Of a DNA stretch of 64,000 bases, positions 36,701 to 49,455 are shown piece after piece. Origin of the DNA: Jacaranda mimosifolia (Eukaryota; Streptophyta; Magnoliopsida; Lamiales; Bignoniaceae); the NCBI GenBank assembly GCA_018894105.1, contig CM032126.1:30726391-30790390 (forward strand). The letters run 5' to 3'. A model generated the notes under the pieces. That model did no database searches. It was not told the origin of the DNA and saw only the letters and a program-made list of their open reading frames with translations. The translations under genes were made by a program, and so were the position numbers. The stretch's first letter is position 1; every line of letters starts with the position of its first letter.

Positions 36701-37060
36701 TTAGCGATAATTTGGAGCTAATGTTGTATCATTTTTTGGTTGTTCTCCATAGATGCTAGAGATCTTTGTAATCCAAACTATATACTGATTATGCCTTCAA
36801 TTGTTCTTAGAAATGCTTTTCCTCAGCTAGCCACTTGTAAAATCTTCTATTTCTTTTGATTTTAGCTTTTTCATGTGTGTCCTCCGCAATTGTAGTAAGG
36901 GCCGTCCCAAGATTAAGACTCTGATATCAAACGTAAGGGATGAAGTGTAAGATTTAGGAATGAGAAGAACAAGAAGAATAGACAATAGATATGAAGAAGA
37001 AAAGCAGAAAATACGAATTTTCATTAAGAAATTCACAAGGTAATGGACTAATGGGTTATA

Positions 37061-37854
37061 ATTTATAGAAATTGGATAAACAAAATAGGAAAGATGACAA
37101 CAACAAATTCTGCTAATAGGTTCTTAATCTATTAACTACAATTCCCGAGGCCATGTGCCTAATCTTTCTCGATATCTTCAACCAACCAACAATTGTGCTT
37201 GAATTAATCAGGATCCACTTGTTGGTGGGGTGGAGTGAAGTGGATGGCTGAGATTAGTGGTGCAAATGAGTCAATAGAGTGCGAGCCTTATGAATTAAGT
37301 TCAAATTAGCTTGACTTAGATTTGAGTTACTTAAGTCGAATTGAATCGAGTTTGATATCTATTTCAAGTTGATCTAAAGTCATATGAATTTAGACTTGAC
37401 TCAATTGCCCTCCTAACTGACATTACTCCTTTGTTAATTAAAATGGCATCGTCTTCTTCAGTGTGCAATAGCTCTGCTAACTGAAACACCATCTTGTTGA
37501 TTGCCTCATGTGCCTTCGTCCCTTTAATCCGATGCCAAAAGATCCCTGGCGCGAATCTTAATTGTCCGATTTCCATTTTGATAACACAACAAAAACTTAC
37601 ATGGCAAATGGTAATAAAATAGACATCTTAAATAATTAGTTAACCAATTCTTAATTGGATTAATTCAAAAATCTTGCAATAATTATAAGACAAGAATATT
37701 TAGGGACATTTTAATGAATTGTGAACTCCACAAACAGACAAATTGGGCTAATATGGGACTTTGGGCCATTGGTGGACCTCATCCACTATCAGCGTTGCGA
37801 AGGAAGCCTGCAGATTTGGGAAAGGCCTGGAAATTTTTTCATTTAACTATAAGT
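37061..37854. other. Spacer between gypsy and hAT-like elements
   Basis: Possible 5' LTR residue of the gypsy element on its left side; otherwise no recognisable content. The minus-strand frame at 37364-37576 is unrecognised. Confidence 0.4.
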
Positions 37855-38374
37855 AGGGATGCAATTTATATCCGATCTGTGGGTACCCACTATAATTTGC
37901 TCTAATTGGTATGGGTAGAAAACCCGCTTTGCAGCGGGTTGAGTGCGGGTTTATGCTCTAATGACTGTGGGGCGGGTTGGGTTCAGGTTTATAGTAAAAC
38001 TGCCCCGATCGGCCCCGAAGTATTTATATATATACATTTATATTTAATTTAATTTTTTACAAAAAATATATATACCAACAAACCCTAAACATAAAATTTA
38101 TTTTAGTTAAAGTTTATATGATAATTGAGTTAGAATTATAATATTTCGTTAATTGTATATTGTATAGTGTTTTAAAAATATAGAAAATATTAATTAAATG
38201 CGGGTAGGATTGGGTAAGGTTCAAATTTTACATTTATATTACGGATAGAGTTCGAGTTTTCACTCCTGAAACTCGTGGGGGCAGGTAGAGACAGATTGTG
38301 AGATTATAAAATTTTTACAGAGTGGGTTCGAGTTGAGTCAAAATCCGCCCCAACTTGCCCTGTTGCCATCCAGT
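37855..38374. mobile_element. hAT-like non-autonomous element
   Basis: The left end TAGGGATGCAATTTATATCC and the reverse-complemented right end GGATGGCAACAGGGCAAG resemble the TAGGGATGGCAA termini common in plant hAT elements. Subterminal GGGTACCC, GCGGGTTG and GCGGGTTT motifs fit too. A clean 8-bp target duplication was not found, and the last bases of the right terminus look changed. Confidence 0.5.
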
Positions 38375-39694
38375 CCATAACCCCAGATTAGATAATCACA
38401 AGAGCGGATATATGCCTGGACTGCATTTTTTTTGACGTGAATCAAATTTTCCATTTGGGCCTCATAGAAGTTTGGTAATTGGAGAGCCCATAAAGTAATT
38501 TTGATATTCTTTTACACAATATAGAAAAATTAGAAAATATAAGTTACAATGTTTAAACAACTAATAATTACATATGTTAATTCATAGCTTTTTTTGTTAA
38601 CACAACAATTATTTTCATCAACTTAAAAGCAAAATCTAATTATATTTAATTTGTCAGTATTAACAATTAATGAATGTATAAAATGACAACAAAGATATTT
38701 TCACAAAATCATAGTTATAATTTTTATTATCACTAAACTATCAATTACCATTTATCTACAATAATAACCTAAACTAATAGTCCTTTATCATTATTAACCT
38801 ATTATTGAGGTAAAACAAAATTTACAGTAATTTAATATATATTATTAGTAACAAAATGAAAAGTTATTAGCTTCTCAATACATATCATTAACGATAAATT
38901 TTTTTATTATCAATTAATTTTTTCACTGATACCATAACAATTAATTTATATATCATCATCAAAAGGTATCAAACTAGCATCTATATATGGACACGATACC
39001 ATACCAAGATATTGCTCAAATTAATTTAAAGTTCATTCTTTAATAGAAATTTGAAGTCTCAATCTTTGCCCCGCAAAATTAAAAAAATAATAATAATAAT
39101 GTGACTGATATTTTATTTTATTCTTAGGTTTGTTATAATTTTTTTTTTTCATGAATTATTATTTTCACATATAGTGAAGTTATTCTGTCTGTCACCTTGT
39201 TGGCCATCCTTATCCTCCTACCCCATGAAAAGTTAAAGGCATATAAAATACTTATTCACATGCCAACCTCAACTTTTTTGAGGGTGAAAAAGTTTGACGT
39301 GTGAATATTCCTTGTAGGACAATGGTTTTCTTTTTGAGAGTGTAAAGTGGGTATTAGGTAGGAGCCTACTTTGAATCTTGAAAATGTGTGACTGATGTGA
39401 GGTTGTGGACAAAAGCAACAAGAACCAAATTAGGTTAAAAGAACCCTTTAAACTCAACTAATACTTTAGATTTACGTGCTTGTCTTTGTTGGTCCCACTA
39501 AGTGTAGATTAATCTGTAAGTATACATAAAAAAACTAATATTTTAAATAGGCCAAAATTCGAATAAACTTATCAATTTGTGTATTTATCACATGGTCGAT
39601 TCATTTGCTTGTTTTAATTATCCTCAATATCAAAACATTAACATTTTAGATCAAATATGATGATGACATTTAAATGGATTCTTGATTCTTGAGA

Positions 39695-40112
39695 CGTTTG
39701 GCATTTGTTTGCTTGTGTTTTAGTTGCTATAGAAAAAATATTTTGGAAGAATGAGTTCTGACAATAAATTTTACAAAATAAGATGTTTATTTATTTTTGT
39801 TTTGAGAATTATTGAAAATATTTTAGGATGAAATGGTACGTATGATATTGTTTTGGAATGTGACAATCTTTACTATAAATGTCATATTAGTCAGTGTTTG
39901 TTGGGTTATGGAGTGAATTTGAATTTTTTATGTACATAATGTAGTGATTAATTTGTTATATACATGTATTATGTATAGTTGTAATATGTTTTGGAGGGTA
40001 TTTTGGAGAAAAAATATTTTTTGTAGTGGCCTTGAAAAATGTGCATTTTTATTTCGAAGTGTTTTGAGAATTGAAATTTGTCTTGGGAGAATACAGGCAA
40101 ACAAACCCTTGA
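39695..40112. mobile_element. Candidate MITE
   Basis: Inverted termini share TTTGTTTGC(T/C)TGT(G/A)TT. The flanks TTGATTCT (left) and TTGATACT (right) agree at 7 of 8 bases and could be a hAT-type target duplication, but the outermost bases do not pair well. Confidence 0.35.
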
Positions 40113-40886
40113 TACTTGGGTTGAGATTATGATCTAACTTGTATTATATTTTTATGCAGCGTTTATTTGAATTGCAATTTACCAGCAGTGTGAGAGTTAA
40201 TACATTGATTATCAATATTAAGTTTGTCAATGGGTAGGGTAATATAGATTATCAATAATTCAATATTTATAATTCTATGGTTAGAGTGTCAAGGTTTTAG
40301 GTACAAATTTGACATGATTTTTAATAAGTTGACAAAATCAATCAATTTTAAAAGATAATAATAAAACAGTTTCATCTTGTGTTTTCTCTACCTAGACGTT
40401 TTTTTTTCTCTTTCTAATTCTACAATTTCTTTTTTCAATATTATTCATAATTTCATTCATTTATTTTTTTTAAATATTCAAATTTGAAATTATTAAGAAA
40501 AATTATAATGTTAAATAAAAAATAAATAAATATTTTATTTTTTTTATATTATAAAATTTTAGCGCACACAAGAATGTGCAAAACCGCCGTCGTAGTTAAC
40601 ATGTCCGAATTTCACATCAAGAATAAATAGAAAAGATTAAAGTAATGCGCGTGGGATTGAACCTTAAAACCCCAATCCTGAGAGCTCTTGGACTGAGATG
40701 AAAGTCAGCTAAGAGGAATGGAATGCATGGGTATTGGAGTATGAGTATTTTTCACCCAAAAAATAATAGTAATAAAATAAACACAAAAAAAAAATACAAA
40801 AATAAAATAGAAAAGGAAAGGAGAGTGGTTGAGATGGCAACTAGTATAAAGTTGTAAAGGTGATGTCGGGTTGGAGATGGAGACTC

Positions 40887-40930
40887 CACCCCCAACCCCC
40901 TCTCCACCACCCGCCCACCCACTCACCCAC
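40887..40930 (-). other. G-rich tract on the minus strand, quadruplex-capable
   Basis: The plus strand is C-rich; at 40910-40928 the minus strand reads GGGTGAGTGGGTGGGCGGG, four GGG runs with loops of 5, 1 and 1 bases. A further G-rich run lies at 40888-40900. No gene is attached. Confidence 0.6.
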
Positions 40931-41026
40931 AAAGAACAACTGAACAAGTCAAGTTGTTTTGTTATCAAAGCAACAACTCTTTTCCCAACCCCTTGAAAAA
41001 TATAGCAAGTGGTTGTTACTCAACAG

Positions 41027-41738
41027 CAAGGTTTTGAAAATCGGACTGGACCAATCGGTTGAATCAGTGATCGAAGACCAGTTCGATCCGATTAAAACAT
41101 AAAAATCGATCATAATCGAAATTGGTCAAAAGTTTGTACCGATTCAACTAGTTCAATTTTTTGTTTCTTTGAAAATTTAAAAAAAAAAATTTTTAAAAAG
41201 AAAAAAGAAAAAAGAAAAGAAAAATTATTAGTTGAAAATGATGATTAAAAATTTTGGACATGTAATTTTTTGAAATATGAATTTATTTTTTTGAAATTTA
41301 ATAAAGTGGTAGTTATATGTGAATGCTTATATTTAATTTATTATTTTATTTTGTTTAATCTATCTTAGATTATGTTGAATATTTAGCGTAGAAGAATTCA
41401 TTTTTATTTGGAGTTGAAGTATAAAACGAATGATTACTTAATTAATGTGAAATATTATATTTATTTATTTATTTATAATTGACTAATTGTGAAATAGTAT
41501 TATTTTCTAAAAAACGTATTTAAAAATAAGTAAGTTGAAATTTTCAAATAATATTCTTTTTATATCAATTGAAAGTTTTATTTTTTTGTTAATATTAAAA
41601 TATTATATATATATTTATAAATTAAATATAATTATTATGTAATTATGACGCCATATCGATCCAACTAGTAGTCCAACCGTTGAACCAATAACTAGTAACA
41701 TCACCAGTTCTTTGTCCAGTCCAATTTTAAAAACATTG
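41027..41738. mobile_element. hAT non-autonomous element A
   Basis: The 712-bp element is flanked by a perfect 8-bp duplication, CTCAACAG (41019-41026 and 41739-41746). The left terminus CAAGGTTTTGAAAATCGGAC pairs with the reverse-complemented right terminus CAATGTTTTTAAAATTGGAC. The 8-bp duplication and terminal structure indicate hAT. No coding frame for a transposase is present. Confidence 0.88.
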
Positions 41739-42021
41739 CTCAACAGTATTAATTTCACATATAAAATATAAAAGAAAGAATTCAAATCTATCCTATTTTT
41801 AATGTGCATGTCTATAAATAAAAAAAGTTTAAAAAATATAAACATTTTATTATGAATTGACGATATTGTTTCTAGAACAGTAATTGAAGTTTAATGATCT
41901 ATTATTTTTTAGAGTAATGAAAAACATATTAAAATGTGTCATTTAAAGGCTCTATTGAGACGAAAATGAATCGGTCAAGAATACAACAGGTATAGAATAG
42001 ACAATCAGTCAGATCTAGTAC

Positions 42022-42875
42022 CAATATTTTTAAAATCGAATCGGACATCGAACCGACGATCTTACTGGTTGCCGGTTCAACCATATATTTGACTAGTATG
42101 ACTTCATAATGATGTAGTAATTATAAATAATTTTATAAATATATATAATATTAGTAAAAAATGAGAAAAAAATTAATAATTTAGGAAAAATCAAAGAAAT
42201 TCTTTCTCCAAATTTTAGTCATTTTTTCAAGTTATTCTTCCAAAAAAAAAAAAAAACTATTTCAAATAATTGGTCAATTGCAAATATGTAATACAACTAT
42301 TTAATGTTTCCCAAGTGATCATCCCTTATCAAATTTCAACTTCAACACTTAATAAACTAAATCTTGTTGCACTAAATATCCAATATAATTTAAGAGAAAT
42401 TAAAAAATTAAAAAATACGTAGCAATAAAAAGATGTGGCAATTAGTAATATCAAGGGTGATGTTGATTGTTGAAGGCTTGAGGCAAACAATTGCAGGACA
42501 CAACAACTGGGTTTGATTTTGGAAAAGAAAAAGCCGAAGGGTTTTGAAGATTGAAGTGAAGGAAGAAATTGAAATGTGTGTTTGAGAAATGAAAGAAAAG
42601 CCCTAACCCTTTCATTTTGTCTTTTTCACTTTTAACTTTTTCATTTGTTTTTTAATTTTCAATCTTTTTCATTTTTTAATTAAATTAAAAAGTGTGAACC
42701 GGTGGTTAACTGGTTGAATCAGTATCAATTTGATTGAATTTTTTTATCAATTTTAATCGGTTCACACTAGTTCAATTAATAACTAGTTTTCCACTTAAAT
42801 TGGATTGGATTTGTCAACGGTTATTGTATCGGACAGGTCGAACCGGCCGGTCTAGTTCGATTTTCAAAACCTTAT
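42022..42875. mobile_element. hAT non-autonomous element B, related to A
   Basis: The 854-bp element has flanks TCTAGTAC (42014-42021) and TCAAGTAC (42876-42883), 7 of 8 matching. The left terminus CAATATTTTTAAAATCGAAT and the reverse-complemented right terminus TAAGGTTTTGAAAATCGAAC share the same family core as element A, 283 bp away. Subterminal runs such as CGGTTCAACC and CGAACCGG are typical of the family. Confidence 0.78.
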
Positions 42876-43337
42876 CAAGTACAGATCAATCATATTACTA
42901 TTTCGAGTGAAAATATATTTTTTATTTTTTTATAGAAATAAATTTTTTATTTTTGTGTGTATATGTGTGTGTTTATGTTGATAGTGATAAGACCTTATCC
43001 GTATATGCAAATTGCCTACTTTTTATGATAATGGTCTGTGGGTGTCACTCCTCTTAAAGAGAGTTGGTGTAACTAATTTTTTTCTTTTTCTTTTTTTTAT
43101 TCTTTATATCAAATGTTGAAAAATCCTCAACATAAATTCTAAATCTATTACTGTCCCAGATATGTAGGATTACGTTATGTCTACTCATTATGAATTATTT
43201 TTTTCTGGTATTAAGTAAGGCCACAGTATCTAAACTAGAAAAATAATTCTTATTATTCTTTTATTGGGTGGTTATACTTAAAATGAAAAAGGGAAAAAAA
43301 AAAAATACCCAATGTTTTGTAACTTTGAGTTGTCCTT

Positions 43338-43690
43338 CACTACAAAAAACTAAGACATCAGCTATGACAAATTCATAGTTGATATTAATTAAAAATTCGT
43401 AACTTTAGCTATGAAATTAACCTAGCAAAATGCAAAGTAAATATTTCTGTAGCTAATTCTCGCTACAACCAATCTATACCTAATTATATATATATATAAT
43501 TTTTTTATGAGTAATATATAATTAATTTGTTGCACTTCGAATATACAACATGAATTAATAGTTAATAATTTTGGTTGTTTATAATTTTAAAAAATATATT
43601 TACTAAAAAAAATTATAAATATAGCTATGAAATTAATTTCGTAACAATTTTGTCATATTAATCACTTAATTTTTTAATAGTCCATAAATT
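43338..43690 (+). mobile_element. CACTA (En/Spm) element terminus, partner end missing
   Basis: CACTACAAAAAAC at 43338-43350 is the standard terminus of plant CACTA elements. It is followed by subterminal repeats of AGCTATGA in both orientations (near 43358, 43410 and 43623). I found no matching TTTTTGTAGTG end downstream, so the element is truncated or decayed. Confidence 0.55.
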
Positions 43691-44729
43691 ATTAATTTCA
43701 AATTCATGAATGGCCTTATAAGTGAGAATATTTGGTTTCGACCTTGCCCTTTTACTTGATTGTTTTTCAATTTTTAACCTAAAACTTTGTGGGTATCATT
43801 TGAGAATCATTTTTTTAATAAACTTAAGTCAAAAGATATTGGAACAAGAAAATTTTGTGTTGAAATAGTATCCAACATTACTAAGAAGAAAACGCACTAA
43901 ATTTATGTTTTCAAATGGATTATTTTGCATAATAAATCTTTTATAACATAGGCTAGCTTTTCACTTGTATTGGATCATAAAATGGAAAACTAGTTCGATA
44001 TTAGTCATTCGATAATTAAGTAATTGAATATCATCATTTTTTTTAATCAATTTTATCTTCAAAAAAATTAATACATTAGACCATGTCACATCTATAGTTC
44101 AAGTTTGAAACTTCGATCTATAATCACAGGAGCATACAGTAAATTCACTGATGTAACCCTTAATTAAAACTTTCATCATCTATTAAAACTCTCTCATATA
44201 TTTAAGTTAGAATCAAATTATGAAAATCTTAGACGAATAAAGGAGTGAAACTAGTAAATGAGCTCATAAACATCATATACATATACATTTCTATTTTGAA
44301 AAATGGGATTATGTTTAGCTAATTTGAGGTGGCCATACTTTAAGGTGCCATGTGGCGATATCTTGAAGGTTTGATGCTTGAAGGATATTCAATGATCATA
44401 AAAGTAGGTATCAACCCACATCAGGTCAGGCAGAAATACGAACTAAATAAAAAGATGTAAAATTTGACTTATTCAAATGAATATTTTAATATTTTGAAGG
44501 TATTTTCTAGTTATACCCATATCAAAACTCAATCACTACTTTTAAAGTGTAAATCAATATAATTTCATGGGTTAAATTCTTTTTGTTCTCTTATATTATA
44601 GTTGTTGTGTAAAAATCCTTCTTGTACTACAAAAATCATCAAACCCCTCCTAAATACCTCCTGCCATCCATGAACCAACTACTGGTATTAACATTCAATG
44701 CTAAGTTATTAAAATAACCTTCATAAAAT
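43691..44729. other. Spacer, no gene seen
   Basis: AT-rich DNA with no coding family. It runs up to the poly-T that marks the 3' end of the LINE remnant. Confidence 0.45.
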
Positions 44730-44941
44730 AAGTTTTTTTTTCTTTCTAAAAAGATGACATTTTATTGCATATCTTGAACTAGAACATCATAAATAAATGT
44801 AGGAGGAGATTTTTCCCACACCATAGGTTCGGTCAAAGAAACAAAAGCTCACTAGGCTATGAGCAACCTAGTTCTCTGAACGCCTAACACAATTAACATG
44901 ACTATTCAATTCAAACGAAAGAATTTTACACTCATCAACAA

Positions 44942-45220
44942 TTAACCCAAAGAAAGAAAAATCATCAAGTGATATAGAATAGCATTAACCACAACTTGAG
45001 CATCCAATTCAAATATAACATGTGAGAGGCCGTGTTGCTTGGTCCAACTTAATGCTTCATGAAAGCTTAAGACTTCTGCCAATAATGGTAAAGTATTGCC
45101 ATGTTTAGGGACAACATTAGCAGCTCGAAACTGACCGTTATCATCACGAAGGACACACCTAAAGCCATACTTTTGTTCATCGGAACTAACGACAGCATCT
45201 GTGTTGCAAATATCTACCAT
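44942..45220 (-). pseudogene. LINE RNase H (RVT_3-type) fragment
   Basis: The frame begins near DICNTDAVVSSDEQKYGFRC and contains VLRDDNGQFRAAN, LLAEVLSFHEALSWTKQHGL and HVIFELDAQVVVNAI. These blocks match plant RNase H-like domains at the C-terminus of non-LTR retrotransposons: first Asp in NTDA, Glu in LLAEVLSFHEA, Asp in ELDAQ. The start lacks the upstream domain, so the frame is a fragment. Such domains also exist as stand-alone host ORFs, but the neighbouring ORF1 remnant and A-tail favour a LINE. Confidence 0.78.
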
Positions 45221-45282
45221 TAGGGGACATTCCTTCCATGTAATCTCCTTGTTCCCCTTGCCCTTCCGCTAGAATAGTGTGT

Positions 45283-46104
45283 CTAAGCCATCTTTTCCCA
45301 ATTCTGGCATGTCGACGATAGCCTGGTACCCTCCTCCAAGGACCATATCAAATTCAGTATATTATTGACCTTGATCATATAGTTTGGAACAAAACTTTTC
45401 TGAATGGCCCAAGATTCCACAAAAGAAGCAAAACATGGGTAGTCTCTCATATTTGAACTAAATCCATACCCATTCATCTCTAAGTTTCTTGAGTTACATC
45501 TTCCTTTTGAGGAGAAGTCTTACATCTATTGAAACTATTACCCTCATAAAGAGTTTCCAGATACCCCTAAAGTTATTTGGACCAGCCTCTATAAAAGTTC
45601 TAATATAGTTTCCTATACTTCTACAAACTCTTTTTGATAGAAAACCAACTGGCAAGTCATGAATCTGAACCCATATACTAATATGAGTAAGAGGGATATT
45701 TTTTGGCTGCTTTCTAGGCATAACTCACGTCAATATAAGTAGATGTTGATCAAAAGTCCACAACCCTCTTGCTAAATTCGTTGCAATTCGAGTTCATGAA
45801 AAAGATAGGTAGTAGTGTTCAATTCCTTGATACAAATTCCTATTACTGGTTGCCACACGACTGCTATGGTGTTTTTAAACGCCACAAAATTGATATGTTT
45901 GTTCGTTAACAATCTACTGACCAAACAAAAATGAGGTTGGATAGTTGTATCTTCCTCCCTCTCTTCCAATATTACCCCAACTTCCTCCTCCTCCTCCTCC
46001 TCCTCCTCCTCCTCCAATGTAATTCTCGCATAATGATCTGCCAATTGCTCCATAATAAAGAAAGAAAAACATGAATCTTCAAAAGAGAGATCAAAACACA
46101 ACAA
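45283..46104 (-). pseudogene. LINE ORF1-type protein (DUF4283 plus zinc-knuckle region), broken
   Basis: The frame at 45772-46104 starts MEQLADHYARITL, then a run of glutamates from a (GGA)n microsatellite, and ends with a DUF4283-like block (CLVSRLLTNKHINFVAFK). The next piece, 45494-45721, reads LTHISIWVQIHDLPVGFLSK, then IGNYIRTFIEAGPNNF, then RVIVSIDVRLLLKRKM, the segment that precedes the CCHC_4 zinc knuckle in plant LINE ORF1 proteins. The knuckle itself is degraded. At least two frame changes separate the parts. Confidence 0.75.
45984..46015. repeat. (TCC)n microsatellite encoding poly-Glu in the LINE ORF1
   Basis: About ten TCC/CTC triplets on the plus strand translate on the minus strand to a glutamate run within the ORF1-like frame. 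Minus-strand GGA repeats in another frame give an Arg run. Confidence 0.85.
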
Positions 46105-47989
46105 AGAAACTTATCATAGAGATAAGAAAAAAATTCCCACTTGGCACAGACACAAGGAAATCTTTCCTCCCCCAAATCTTGACTAGATGTGAATTTCAAG
46201 TTATGTAAAAAGGTATAGATAAAAATTTCTTTCTCATCCCACTTTTCCTGACTTCAGTAGTTGGACACTTATTCGTTCCATTACATATTTCTTTCCTAAA
46301 GTAAGTTAATTAAAAGAAAAAAAAAAAGAAGAAATGCTTGACACGCTCGGCATTATTTTTCCTTCTTTTTTTTTGTTATAAGGAATTAACCTCGACAACC
46401 TAATATTAATCATGATTAAGAAAAAAAAGCTTAAAAAGGAAATACACAAATAAACTTAATCACCCGCAAAAATTGTAGGAATATATCTTCAAGTAAAAAA
46501 TCTCACAAAAATTTGATGGTTGAACTCAAGTATACTGCAAATATATAAGAGAAATCGATCAATTGGGTAATACTCCAGTTGATCGATTAAATTAATTCTT
46601 GAATTTAATTTGGTTAACTTTTTAAGCCAATCCTGAAATGAATGTCCATTAATTAGACCAAATTATGTAATTGTAAGCTATACAATTGAATATAGAATTT
46701 GTCTATAAAATGATATGTGGACCTGAAATGTTAATAGAAGCCTAATTATCCTTCATGGTGTTAACTAGAATGTCTTGAATGATTTAAATTGTATAATGTA
46801 TATAAGGTCTAAAAGTTAATAGAAAATCCGTAAGATAATCTAAACTTAGAAAATATGGACTTAGAACATTAAATTCGAGATTATGGGTAAAATTTTGTTT
46901 AAATGGTTAAATGTCTCCTAATTTAGTTTGGTTAAAATGTTAAGCTGATTACTGATGTAAGTTTAAGTTAATCAAACTGAATTGTAATTATGAACTGAAA
47001 TGATTGGAATAAGATTTACGGTGTCAAGCCGAAATGTTTGGATATATAAGTTGTAAATAGTGCTAGTAGGCATGGATTGGTAATTAGAACACAATTATTA
47101 TTAATTAAGTTAATCAGTATAATTTAAACCCTAATTTTGTGTAATGTTGAAGAATTAATTGTTAATAGAAAGTTGAGAAATTCCCACGAATAGATTAGAT
47201 TTATTAAACATAGGCTTAGAATATTAAATTGTGTATTATTGATATTGAGATGAAATAGTGACCCAAAATCGATAAACTCCTCGTTAATACTATTTAGCTA
47301 TATTAGTATATGTAGGGGAGATATATGTACATTACTTTGAAATAAAATTTATAATTGTTTGTACAAGCTAGAAATATGTTAGATCTAGTAAAATAGCTTT
47401 GACAGCTGAAAGAATCGAAATATTTTAGCACAAAAAGCCGTACTCGAACTAGGTCGAAGATTTAATTAAGAAAAAAACTCATCGAAGTGCGAAATTCACG
47501 ATATTAAGACATAATAGTAGTTTAATTACTGTGAAAAAGAGTACTACGTGAGTGTATTAATATTTATATGCATTTTATTGGATTAGGTGACGAGAAGCCA
47601 GGGTCTCCAGGATCGTAAGATGTGGATAGCACCTCTGTGGAGTTTTAAGGTGAGGTTATGACCTTTGTTTCTTATGGGAAATGAATCATCCTCATTTATT
47701 GAAATTCTTTGCTTGTTTGTTCGTCTGTCTTAGCTTGTGATTGTTCTACTACCCAAAATTCCCTTAGGTGATATCTGTCTCTTGTCCCTTGTAACCCACA
47801 ACCTTGCCGGCTAACCACTTGTCTGTTGTTAGCTTTCTGCATATGTGTTTTACTAAAGTAGTCTTGCCAACCTATTTACTCTATCATATTTCCAAGCTTA
47901 TTGTTCTTCGTATTATTTGAACAGCCTTGTCGGTCGATATATGTTACGTAACTTGCTATTACTATTTAGCATTTAATTATATTCGTGAT

Positions 47990-48260
47990 CAGGATTTTGT
48001 GTTGTATTCCTCCTGTTGGCATGATGTCATGTTACCTCTGAGGATGCCCTTGGGAAGTTTGTCACCCGTGGGGACACCTCGAGAAGTTGGGCCCAAGGCC
48101 GAGGTTAGGTCCGGAAAGATGGCCAGGCAGAACATACCGGCAGTGACTAGTCTCTCGGCTAGTACCCACATGCGATCCTAGCTTGCAGGTAGCTGGAGAT
48201 AGCTGCCCGTGAGTGGCAGGATCCAGTATGCGGCCGGCCATGCCACTTGTCAGTTATTTT
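47990..48260. repeat. GC-rich cassette, copy 1, in the large LTR
   Basis: It contains CACCCGTGGGGACACC, GTGACTAGTCTCTCGGCTAG and ATGCGGCCGGCCATGCC in order. A diverged copy follows at about 50905-51095. Confidence 0.55.
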
Positions 48261-48985
48261 CATGCCGAGCTGAGTGCTCGAGCAATAGAGAGATAAGAAA
48301 GGTTTTATTCCTAGCATATTGTTATGTCTTGTTCTGGGAGCAATAAGGTTGGGTTTTGCCAACAGTTCTACTAAGTTTTGCATATGGCATTTGTTGTAAT
48401 ATTTCATTAGTTTATATCTTTGTCATTACATATTTCGCTCGTTTGAGTTCCCGTTCTATTAATACATTGCTTATTGCTTTCCAACATGTTGGTTCTTCTT
48501 CTATTATTTCGCCTTATTTGTGTTCTGAATTTGTTAGATTCATTTTCATTAGTTCCCTTTGACTCCCATATGGTATCCCCCCTCACTAAGTCCTTAGGAC
48601 TTACCTTTCCTGATATTTCTTAATTCTTTCCCAGATAGTATTTGTCGGAAGGCCGAAGGTTAGATGCTTACTCAAGTGCTAGTGTATGTAGTTTCGTAAC
48701 TAGCACAATGTTTATGTACTTATGAACTTGTAATGTTTTGTATTATCGTTTACCACTCCATGACTATTGAGACTAAATGTGTAAAACTAGTTATGTAAAC
48801 TTGATGTTATTTTCTTGTATAAAATTATCTGCATGTTTTGGGCCTTATAATTTCGGTTGCTCATATGGCTTCTGGAACTAGTGGCAATCGTGGACCTAGA
48901 TCTATTAGGTAAATTTTAGCCATGCATATGAGGATCTCAGTAAGGTGGCATGTAACTGTTATGTTCTTATGCTTTTGATACTAGT

Positions 48986-49386
48986 TAGGGGTGTAAACGG
49001 ATATTAAATGAATTGGATACACTATTTTCATATTCGTATCCGTTTAACTTTTCGAGTATTCAGATATGGATACGAATTTGGCGGATATTTAAAAATGATA
49101 TCCAAATTCGTATCCATCGGATATCGATTGGATTCAGATATATTCGTATTCAATTATAATTATTCAGATGCTTTCATATTTATTAAACTTATATGTATTC
49201 TAATTATTATTTTATATTCATATTCAATGATAATTATTTAAATATCCATTTACGAATATCCAAATACATGAATTTATGAACCTATAATAAATATATATTT
49301 TAATTAATAGAAGGAACTATATAACTTAATTAAAGCAAGAGCAATCAAACAAATAGCATAATTTTTAATTAATAATTGACTTTATA

Positions 49387-49455
<69 letters not shown>

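Larger units (their letters stand above)
33415..37040 (-). mobile_element. Decayed Ty3/gypsy element, chromovirus-type
   Basis: On the minus strand the order is primer-binding site (about 36917-36930, TTGATATCAGAGTC, close to the initiator-Met tRNA complement), gag zinc knuckle, protease, part of reverse transcriptase, RNase H, integrase and the C-terminal IHPVFHVSLLKK motif. That gypsy order, and the C-terminal motif, are typical of chromoviruses such as Reina or CRM. Sequence at 36931-37060 and beyond may be 5' LTR, but I could not find a matching 3' copy. No frame is intact. Confidence 0.85.
38375..41018. other. Intergenic, no gene seen
   Basis: AT-rich DNA. A possible MITE lies at about 39695-40112, with TTTGTTTGCTTGTGTTTT at the left and, reverse-complemented, TTTGTTTGCCTGTATTCTC at the right. 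A C-rich tract is at 40887-40930. Open frames at 39269-39457, 39944-40132 and 40705-40968 have no recognisable product. Confidence 0.5.
44731..46210 (-). mobile_element. Internally deleted LINE (L1-type)
   Basis: On the minus strand an ORF1-like DUF4283/zinc-knuckle protein region (about 45290-46104) is followed almost at once by an RNase H domain (44942-45220) and then an A-rich tail (about 44731-44750, TTTTTTTTTT on the plus strand). Endonuclease and reverse transcriptase, which should lie between them over several kilobases, are missing. No clear target duplication was found. Confidence 0.72.

Noticed and set aside
40705..40968. Minus-strand 87-codon frame with glycine-rich segment
   Set aside because: The Gly run comes from the C-rich/G-rich tract; the rest is hydrophobic AT-rich translation without family features.
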